This document shows, in pieces, positions 9,140 through 16,297 of a stretch of DNA of 16,297 nt. The notes beneath the pieces are model-generated. The model was not told the DNA's origin. It saw nothing but the letters and a program-made list of their open reading frames with translations, and did not search any database. The stretch's first letter is position 1. Each line of letters starts with the position of its first letter. Position numbers and translations under genes: made by a program. This DNA is from Amylostereum areolatum (Eukaryota; Basidiomycota; Agaricomycetes; Russulales; Stereaceae). The stretch spans positions 1 through 16,297 of the forward strand of contig SAXG01000175.1 of assembly GCA_012932865.1 (NCBI GenBank), in the 5' to 3' direction.

Positions 9140-9767
9140 ATACAAACAAATCTAAATAATTAAATATTTTAATATAATTGTTATAAATAAATAAATAATA
9201 TTTTCAAATAAAATTATTTAAAATAAAATTCAAAAGTAGAAATTAAGTTAAACTACAAACAAAAAGCAAATTATAATAATAAAACCCCCCCTTTTTGGTA
9301 CCGCTAGGGCCACACACAAATTAATTTAAATAATAATTAGGGTTGCTATAATTATTTCTCTGGACAGAAAAACTAAAATATTGGTTATAAAAAGATAGTA
9401 TTATTTAAGAATATAGAACTACAATCACTTTTGTACTATTTTTCTTTTGCTACTTCTTACCGATCTAATAACTAGATTTATTTTAATCCTTAAAAATTTG
9501 TCCTCTCCTCCGGGGTGATATCTTTTGTAATTTATTACCAATCTAGTGACTAGTTTTGTGTTAAATTTTAATTAATTAAAAATATAAAAGAAACAATAAA
9601 AATGTTTTTTTTTTATAGTAAATCGTGATAATTTTTTTTATAATCTTTTTTTTAATAAATAAATAGTTATTAATTTTATATAAATATTTAGTTTTAATTT
9701 TACAATATTTTCTTTTTAGAGAGTATAGAGATAATTTTAAGCTAAATATTAAAATGTTTAAATATTA
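9140..9767. other. AT-rich spacer trnY to nad2 copy C
   Basis: No gene is seen. It contains a seven-C run (9285-9291) followed by GGTACCGCTAGGGCC, a GC patch (about 9502-9520, CTCTCCTCCGGGG), and an imperfect direct repeat TTACCGATCTAATAACTAG (9457-9475) versus 9535-9553, matching at 16 of 19 positions and spaced 78 bp apart. Confidence 0.6.
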
Positions 9768-9783
9768 AACATAATTTAAAGCA

Positions 9784-10233
9784 ATGATTCTTACAAGTAT
9801 TTTAATTTTTATAGTGGCTATAGCCCTACCCTTAATCAATAGTAATTTCTCTTTCTTTCTAAGAATAACATTAATTATATTTATTTATGCCGGAGCTTTA
9901 TTAATTTATGCTTTATATATTCAGTCAATTGGATCAGGTATAGGTGTATGTAATAATTTATTCCAAGTAACCTTAATATCACAATTATTTGATATATTTA
10001 TAGGTTTACTTATTTTAGTATCCTGACCTTTAATGAACAATAATACATCGAACCTTGTAGAAAGTGATTCTACAATTACCTTAGATAATGTAATAACAAT
10101 AAACAATTATTTAAGAGAATATTCTTTAATAGTATTAATGTCCACTTTAGTTGCCAGTATATTAACATCTTATTTTTTTAATTTAAATTTAAACAGTACA
10201 TCCTTACTACCTTTATATTTATACCGTTATTAA
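9784..10233 (+). pseudogene. Mini-nad2: internally deleted nad2 copy (copy C)
   Basis: An uninterrupted code 4 frame of 149 codons. Residues 1 to about 127 match the Nad2 N-terminus, and about the last 13 residues (NSTSLLPLYLYRY) match the extreme Nad2 C-terminus ([13 protein letters not shown]). The ~415 residues between, including both catalytic motifs, are missing, so it cannot act as Nad2. Identity is a mosaic: codons 84-109 (10033-10110) are identical at DNA level to nad2 5884-5961, whereas the 5' part shares an indel with copy A. The nad2-like leader AATTTAAAGCA precedes the ATG. It lies 3 nt ahead of the next ORF. The open frame may be maintained, or may simply be recent. Confidence 0.85.
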
Positions 10234-10236
10234 AAT

Positions 10237-11196
10237 ATGAACACAATTTTAAAATTTAATTTTTTAGGTTTAAATTTAAGTTTATTAACTGTATTTAAAA
10301 TTTTATTTATCTTTTTATTTATTATTATTTTTATTTACTTAATATTAAATGAGAGAAATAAGCCTATATTTACTAATAATAATGATTTTAAACTCTCAGG
10401 TTTTACAAACAACAAATTGTTAGAAAGCTTTACTCTTGTTTCAGCTGGAATAGTATTAGTAAGTGGAGCTATAATTATAACCGATAAAATTAAGTACCTG
10501 ATAGCTTACAAAAAAGCTCTAACAGAATATAAGGCAGAAGTAATTCTTTGTCAAGCTAAAATAACAGAATTAACCGAAACAATAAATACTATTAATAAAA
10601 ATGTTTTAGCTAAAGTGGAAAATTTAAATACTATTTTTAAAGAAACGAGTACAAGTTTAGAAAAAGTTGAACCATGATTAACTCGATTAACTGAAATACA
10701 TCAGCAATTGGAATCAAATTCTAACCTTCCTAACACAAAAGAATTATTCTCAGAGTCAAAATTTATCACTAATCAGTTAAAAAAAATACATACTGACATA
10801 AATAATTCTAAATTAAAAATAGAATCTATTAGCTTAGAATCCACAGAAATTACAGCAGAAAATTATAAAGATCAAAATAATAGTGACTCTAGTACTTGAA
10901 TACGATCACCGTTGGAAGACGAAATACTATTAGAATTTAGTTTAATTAAAAATATTTTTATTAGTTTATTATTACTAGATAGTGTTATTTTTTCATGTAT
11001 AATTAGTATAATCTCTTCTCTTTTTGCTGAATATCTTATAGATAGATTTTCTTTAAAAATTAAGTATCCTAAACTTGCTAACTTTTTAGAAATAAGACAG
11101 AAATTTCAATCTTATTATATAAAGTTTAATTTAGCAATAATTTTGTTAATTTTAATTTTTAAAATAATTTTTTATTTATATGTTTGTTCTATCTAA
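10237..11196 (+). CDS. Unrecognised mitochondrial membrane/coiled-coil protein (orf319)
   Basis: Function not recognised. Read in code 4 it encodes 319 residues, with TGA as Trp at codons 147 and 221 and no TGG. Predicted layout by eye: transmembrane helix 16-37; a second at 64-82; a long charged heptad-like region about 90-205 (probable coiled coil); a third helix about 238-262; a conserved-looking segment AEYLIDRFSLKIKYPKLANF; and a final helix about 299-319. The C-terminal third matches the -1 frame part of the chimeric ORF at 5280-5555 (EYL/DYL, KYPxLA, R-K spacing, final hydrophobic helix). There are therefore two family members here, both beside nad2 fragments. The ATG at 10237 follows the mini-nad2 stop by 3 nt, suggesting co-transcription. 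It converges on the minus-strand ORF with a 27-nt gap. Confidence 0.75.
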
Positions 11197-11223
11197 TTTT
11201 TATTTTTAATCTCCCCAAATAAA

Positions 11224-11625
11224 TTAATCTGTTTCACTGTCATACAAATCTCAAACATCATCTCGAAGATTTATTTTACCTTTAGTTCTAGTTTTTGGAA
11301 TACCAAACCCGTGAAGAGAGCTAAATTTATATTTAGGAGTATATAATCCATTTCCAGATTCGGTAGTTGATACTACTTCAAGATCTACATCAGCTAGTTT
11401 TTCTGTGGGTAGAATGTTTATTTCTTTAGCTAATTCTCTTGTTAAATCTCCATCAGTGTTAGCTCATGATCGACTAGAGATATCACTTTATAAAGATTTA
11501 AAACTGTCAGTAAATTTGCTTGTTGATGCTGATGAGGATGATGGTAGTGGACTAGGTGATCCTGTAATTGTTGATGTTGAATCTGTATCACTATCTGGAC
11601 TATCTCAATATCGTTTAAATTCGTC
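11224..11625 (-). pseudogene. In-frame continuation of the minus-strand ORF beyond the first TAA
   Basis: The same frame remains protein-like to TAA at 11226-11224, with a second in-frame TAA at 11490-11488. The composition is acidic and Ser/Thr/Pro-rich (SPSPLPSSSSAS), then a mixed charged stretch with TGA-encoded Trp (RSWANTDGDLTREL; NLRDDVWDLYDSETD). Both TAA codons occur as TTA-TAA. If they are point mutations, the original protein was about 453 residues; otherwise this is untranslated decay. Confidence 0.5.
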
Positions 11626-12585
11626 TTATAATGAGGGAGGTGTTTTCCATCCTGTAGGTGTGGTAGTTCCAGCTGGAGTTGATGTTCCACTTGTAGTTGT
11701 ATTAGGAGCTATACCTTCATAAGTAATTGTGCTACCATCTGTTAATGGAATATAACTATCAGTATCTGAACCTAAATCAAAACCTAAAGGTGGTTTAGGG
11801 TTTCCTGGTAGTTGAGGAGGAGTTCTTCCTCTAATTCAATCCATAAAATCTACATATTTTCCATATACACCGGAAGTGATTAAAAGATTAGTAGCTTCAG
11901 TTGAATAGAAGTAAAGAGTAACACCCCCGATAACAACAATTATTACTGGAATATCAAATTTTGGGTTTTTGTAGAAGGGAGTATCTTGATCAGGTTGAAT
12001 CACTGTTTTAGATTCCAAATAATCTCGGTTATAAATAAATGAGTCGTCAGGATTTGTTTTAGGAGCTGGAACAGATTTTTCTTTCGGAGCCTTAATTCTT
12101 TCTGGTTCATTTCGCTCGGGTAATACACTTAATATTTTCTTTAACTTGGCACTATAAATATGATAATATTGTGGAAAGTCGTCAATAAATTGCATATTGA
12201 AATAAATTCAGATACCTTTTCAATCTATGTTTAAAGGTGTTAATCTTAAAAATAAAACACCTGCAAAAATAAATTTTAACCATTTTAGATACCCTAGAAC
12301 TTTGTAAATAAATATGATGGGATAAAAGATAATTTTTAAAAATAAAAGTGTTGGTTTTATTATTGGATAATTAGAAAATACTAATCAAAAATCCTGCCAA
12401 CAAGCTTGTAAATAATATATTGTATTCTTAAAAAATCAGACTAATCAAAATCTGTTTTCGTAAGGTGTGTTTCTGTTTAAGTCTAATTTTTTCAGTCCAT
12501 CGTTAAAATGAACCATTAGTGTTTTCGGTACAGAGGAACCTTTAGTTTTGCTCGACATATGTCGAACTTGTATAAAATTAAACAT
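11626..12585 (-). CDS. Unrecognised mitochondrial membrane protein with proline/charge-rich stretch
   Basis: Function not recognised. Under code 4 the frame from ATG at 12585 runs 319 codons to TAA at 11628-11626. A hydrophobic stretch lies about residues 75-118 and a clear single transmembrane helix (IPVIIVVIGGVTLYFYS) about 212-228. Between them is a charged, proline-rich region (PERNEPERIKAPKEKSVPAPK). A Thr/Pro/Ser-rich tail follows. Reading continues in frame beyond this stop to 11224 (see separate entry). Trp is encoded by both TGA and TGG (three TGG in the whole frame), unlike nad1 and cob, which almost never use TGG; this hints at a different origin such as a mitochondrial plasmid. 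A 14-bp palindrome TCGACATATGTCGA (12552-12565) lies in codons 7-12, where a second ATG (codon 10) is an alternative start. Confidence 0.6.
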
Positions 12586-12664
12586 TAGTTAATGATATTG
12601 TTATTTTAGGACAGTGTCTAACGTAGAACGAATTTATAAACGAACATACAACCCAGCCAGAATT

Positions 12665-12699
12665 TGAGCTACAAAGGGGGGGGGGGTTTAAATAGCTCA
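12665..12699. repeat. Hairpin with an 11-G loop
   Basis: TGAGCTA (12665-12671) pairs with TAGCTCA (12693-12699), and AAA/TTT extend the stem inward. The loop holds eleven consecutive G (12676-12686). It lies upstream of the minus-strand ORF. The homopolymer length is uncertain in any assembly. Confidence 0.7.
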
Positions 12700-12842
12700 C
12701 ACTATCAATGAAAAAAAAAAGATAAAATTATAAGTATTATTTTAACAATAATACGCTATATAATTTATATGAATTTAAAAGATGAATATTTAATTATTCA
12801 AAATATAAAAAGGGTATAAAATTTTTAAATTATGGTATAAAA

Positions 12843-12873
12843 TAAGCAGCTGTATACAAAAGCAGCTGGCTTA
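12843..12873. repeat. Hairpin, 10 bp with one bulge
   Basis: TAAGCAGCTG (12843-12852) pairs with CAGCTGGCTTA (12863-12873), one base bulged, around a 10-nt loop. It is one of several stem-loops in this stretch. Confidence 0.6.
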
Positions 12874-13005
12874 ATAAGTAGTTTTAATATAAAAAATTTA
12901 TAATTTTACAATTGACTATCATAAGTCTTTCCTTCGGTTCTTCGCTTAATTCTTTTTTTATAAATTTAAGATAAAGCGACACTCTTTAGTTAATTTTAGA
13001 GTCTT

Positions 13006-13031
13006 AATTAATAATAAATTTATTATTAATT
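13006..13031. repeat. 26-bp perfect palindrome
   Basis: AATTAATAATAAA followed directly by its reverse complement, with no spacer. A second inverted repeat, ACTCT/AGAGT, lies just upstream (about 12980-13001). Pure A/T palindromes can arise by chance in such DNA, but 26 bp is long; it could extrude as a cruciform. Confidence 0.65.
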
Positions 13032-13246
13032 TTTAATTTAATTCATTTCATAAAATTTATATTCTTCCCTTTGGAATTTAAATTATAATGCTTCCAGGCA
13101 AAAGAAATAATATTTTCTAGGTTAAACCTACTTTAAAAAATATGCTGCTATATCTTATATGTATGTTTTTTTTATTGTCTTCCAGCCTTTAATTCGTTCT
13201 AAAACTTTAAAATTTATAAAAATAAATAATTTTAGTATTTATTTTC

Positions 13247-16200
13247 CACCTGTCCACAAAAGCATCTCATCTACCCTGGAGAGACCGCGGTATAGGTGTC
13301 GTGATTTCCCTAGACCGAATCACATATCGGAAAGTCTTCCTCACAGAAGTGGGCTTGGACCACCAAACCTACCCCTTTCCCTTCCACGCTCACCATCAAT
13401 GTCGAGGTCTCCAGCACCGCTGTCTCTCGATGGTAGCAGATTAGAACCTTGTAGACAACAGCCTGTTGCTGGTTAGGGGTATCATCTCAACGTCCTGCTC
13501 GTCTAGTCTCGACCACGGGTGCCAGCGGGGTCTGCTAGGGCCCTACTAGTACCACCGGGTATGGTGCATCAGCTTGTTGCCGATGGCTCTTTTCGCACTT
13601 CTTGGCTTTGCTACTCGGTGCTTAGTCCTCGATGTTGCATATGGTCTCATACTCGCGTTCTCGGTCTCTGTTGGGCTTGCAGTCTTGGGCCTGTGTGTTG
13701 GTCAAATTCTCAGGGGCTCCTCGCTAAACTATATCGGTTCCCCCGTGTGTCTCTGGTGTTTGCTCGCTGGCGACTTGCTAGTTGCGTGCTCAAGGGGGGT
13801 CCCGTTTTGCTGTCCATGTGCCAGGGGTAACACCGGATCTCCTTAATGGAAAGGTCTAATTCATTTTTTCATTACCTCCTCCTTTTTGGACCCGTAGACA
13901 TCCTTTAAACGCCCCCCATGTACTTTGTAGGGTAGTTTCGGGGAATGAGTATATAAAGTTACATGGCTGGTGTTTGCTTCCACATTGGGATGAAAGATGG
14001 CGATCAAGCGACTGATTTTGCCAGCAGTCCCGACCTGATTTGCGGCGTCCTTGACGGAGCTATAAGCATAGTAATGGATTGATCACGAAGGAACTCAGCT
14101 TTCGACCAACAAGGGAGCCCTTGAGGTCTGGATATCATCATGGACATTTTTGATCGGGGATCGGTGTCACGCTAAGCTCACATCAGGGCATTATTCGAAT
14201 GAAGCTGAAGATCTGCGTGTGTGGTGTACCGATGTGCATGCGCGTATGAGACTGCTGCAGGGTCAAGGATATAGCCGCGAACAAACCGCAGATGGCGTGG
14301 GGACGGATGGTGGGTAATGATCAAACTTAACGCGTTCCCCATGTTGGTAAGAAAATAACCTTCTGTCTTATGTGATACACGTTCAATTTTGCGAGCTTCC
14401 CGACTAACTGCAGTACTGTTACCGCTACAACGTGTAATCTCACTCCTATCATACTCTTAAAGTTAGAGGCACAAGAGGGTCTCTGGAGGGGTGAAGTGTG
14501 TTACCGGGGTTTTCGCATCCGTCACCTGCATACGGGGGGAGGGGCGCCATCGGCGCAAGTCATTTCCATATCGCCGGTCCATTGCACTTCATGTCCGGGC
14601 CAGAATTTACTGTACGCGTTGCGACGTATGTCGCTATTCTAGACGACCTCAGTGGGACCAAGACTGCATGACACGACAAAGCATAAACGGCACCAGGAAG
14701 AGTCCGATGTTGGCCCGATGACTGGTCCATTACCGCTTCCACCCATGCCACCGACGCGGCCGGATATTCAACGGATGGGGATCGCCGTTTCACGAGAAGT
14801 ACCTCGTTAAAATCCACCAAAAGGTTCGGCGCATCATACACTAGAAGCGAGAAGGCCGATGTACCGGGGATCAGAAATAAAGACGCGGCCTGGGAATACG
14901 ATGGACAACTACTGCGTATTGTGTAGGCACAAAGAAAAAAAGGGGAAAAAAAAAAAAGGATGACAGAAAAAAAAACGACTCATCCTTGCAGCAGCAGTCG
15001 CTCAGGGCTCCCAGGCTTGTGGGCGGGAGTTGCGACCTGGTGCTGACAGGGGGCGTGCATAACGACGTTGATAAAGACAAGGCAACGAAGGCAGGCGTGA
15101 GACTCGTACCGGTGGCGAAGTGTGCGAGCGTGAGTGAGGAAGGAAGGGGTAGGAGCCTACCGTCTTCCGCTCAGGCTCCTGCTCGGGCCTTTTCACGATC
15201 TCAACGTAGTTCGCTAAGATGTCACCCCGTCCATCCCTTCAAGGTTAAGGTTTGTAACGCTAATGGTCTCACCATGAATGAAAAATGCCTCCTGCAGGTG
15301 GTCACCGGACCTTGCCCAACCCGGGGGGGCTCCACCAGCACTCTTCGTGAGCTGCGCGATCTGGTTCGTAGTACTGCGCCCTCAAAAAGGGACATCTCGT
15401 GTCTCCAGGGCCGCAATCCTCTAATCGTAAAGGACCACAAAAGCGGAACGACGCCATTTGGCCACTTGGGACCAAATTGCAGGAACGCCGGCGGTTCAGT
15501 TCAGGCTCGGGTGTCGTGCTGGATGGCTGGTGTAGAGGTGCCTCCATACTACGGCAAAGAACAAGTAGAAAATCTGGGGCGATCCGACGTATGGATTGAA
15601 CAGCCAGTATGGTCCTACGTGAGCGACCCAAAGGGGAGTGGAGGTGGCAGGCAGTAGGCGGCGGAAGGTGAGGCGGAGGAGCCGCGCTCTGGTCGTATTA
15701 TGCGGGGGGCTCGTAACGCCGCTGCAGAGGGTTGGCATCTGCGGAGGTGGGGTGGGAGGTGTGGTGTGGGGGGGGTGGGTGAGGGGTTGGGTGGGGTGGG
15801 GAGCCTGCACTGTTATTAGCATGTCTATAAGCAATGAAATGAAATTGGTTGAGATAACAACACCGGTGCAGTGCCTCTTGACTATCGAAACGGCCATGTC
15901 CCTTCTTCTTCAGCTCTGCAGCCTCCCTCGCAAAAAGCAACACAGCATACCTCCAACAGCAAGCAACGGCACAAACCTACAGCGTAGCGCGTCCACCTTC
16001 CGTCGAGCCAAAACGACGGAGCCGGGAGTCGGCGGCGGGAGGGTATGGTGGAACCCGCGTCGAATGAACTCGTCGGCGATTCTGTGGAGCACTCCTGTGA
16101 AGGCCGGGTTGCAGAAAGGACAGGAGGTGAATGTACCGGGCGGCCCTCCCTTACTTGCGACAGGGGAAATCTTCCATCCTCATCACGTTTCGCTTGGGAA

Positions 16201-16297
16201 TGCTTGCGCGGCGTTCGCGATCCTAACTGATCAACTTAGCCCACGCGGTGTTGGCTGTCTGACGCGAGGTCGCAACTTGTGGCTGGGCTGCGTGCTA
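13247..16297. other. GC-rich, nuclear-like segment without a supportable gene
   Basis: From about 13,247 base composition jumps from strongly AT-rich to roughly balanced or GC-rich and remains so to the end. No mitochondrial gene, tRNA or rRNA is visible. Open frames occur on both strands at once (the longest is 223 codons at 14986-15657, plus strand), as expected by chance in GC-rich DNA, and none shows a recognisable domain. A TATA-like word (TATATAAAG, 13950-13958), an A-rich tract (about 14932-14975) and a G-rich tract (about 15741-15801) are the only notable marks. A minus-strand frame (16179-15910) contains CPFCNPAF and reads somewhat protein-like but is not recognised. Confidence 0.65.
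15741..15801 (+). repeat. G-rich tract with G-quadruplex potential
   Basis: About 60 nt built almost entirely of G with single T or A breaks, containing at least eight runs of three or more G, including one run of eight. It fits the pattern for intramolecular G-quadruplex formation on the plus strand. Confidence 0.7.

Larger units (their letters stand above)
12586..13246. other. AT-rich, palindrome-rich non-coding stretch
   Basis: No gene is supported. It holds several inverted repeats (listed separately), an 11-G run and otherwise mitochondrial-like A/T sequence. It is the last stretch before the composition change. Confidence 0.6.

Noticed and set aside
11224..11628. TAA reassigned to tyrosine in this mitochondrion
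   Set aside because: nad1, cob, nad2 and nad3 all end at TAA at the expected C-terminus, so TAA is a normal stop; local mutation is simpler.
11405..11722. Plus-strand 105-codon open frame
   Set aside because: Opposite strand of the minus-strand ORF; that ORF is supported by a longer continuous frame with TGA-Trp codons.
13159..13476. Open frame spanning the composition junction
   Set aside because: It begins in AT-rich mitochondrial-like DNA and ends in GC-rich DNA, with no coherent protein character; an accident of the join.
13519..13846. Two overlapping open frames of about 90-100 codons, one hydrophobic
   Set aside because: They overlap in different frames, lack any recognised motif, and T/G/C-rich sequence easily yields hydrophobic translations.
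13945..13980. Nuclear promoter at TATATAAAG
   Set aside because: A single TATA-like word without a downstream gene is not evidence of a promoter.
14986..15657. 223-codon open frame in the GC-rich segment
   Set aside because: Other frames on both strands are also open here, no domain or hydrophobic pattern is recognisable, and GC-rich sequence gives long chance frames.
15910..16179. Minus-strand open frame with a CPFC motif, possible nuclear exon
   Set aside because: One CxxC and a protein-like stretch are too little; no convincing splice sites or start codon, and no family recognised.

Overview
The first ~13.25 kb is fungal mitochondrial DNA, most likely from a basidiomycete of the Agaricomycotina type. 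It is very AT-rich. UGA must be read as tryptophan (genetic code 4), because TGA sits at invariant Trp positions such as the PEWY and QMSxWGATV motifs of cytochrome b. The core genes are respiratory-chain subunits and tRNAs, with small GC-rich hairpin clusters in the spacers. The taxonomic call is inference from the flavour of the Nad1, Cob and Nad2 proteins; no species is claimed.

Layout: nad1 (134-1150, intronless); an AT-rich spacer with trnI(GAU); cob (2654-3814, intronless); a spacer with repeated GC clusters and a decayed open frame; a truncated and chimeric copy of the nad2 5' end (4933-5555); the intact nad2-nad3 pair (5620-7659); six tRNA genes in one orientation, A-F-T-Q-K-Y (8047-9139); a spacer with short repeats; a second, internally deleted nad2 copy (9784-10233) followed after 3 nt by an unrecognised membrane/coiled-coil ORF of 319 codons (10237-11196); and a convergent, minus-strand unrecognised ORF (12585-11626, with its reading frame continuing to 11224 past two in-frame TAA codons). 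An AT-rich, palindrome-rich stretch then runs to about 13,246.

At about 13,247-13,290 the base composition switches abruptly. The remaining ~3 kb (to 16,297) is GC-rich, has mixed composition, shows no mitochondrial gene and looks like nuclear DNA. No gene there can be supported. The join is either a nuclear insertion of mtDNA or a chimeric contig.

Functionally, nad1, nad2 and nad3 encode proton-pumping membrane subunits of complex I and cob encodes the catalytic subunit of complex III. The tRNAs serve mitochondrial translation. The accessory part is the most interesting: both partial copies of nad2 are physically linked to members of one membrane-ORF family with a shared KYPxLA-containing C-terminus. 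This suggests that this family spreads or rearranges together with nad2 5' sequence.
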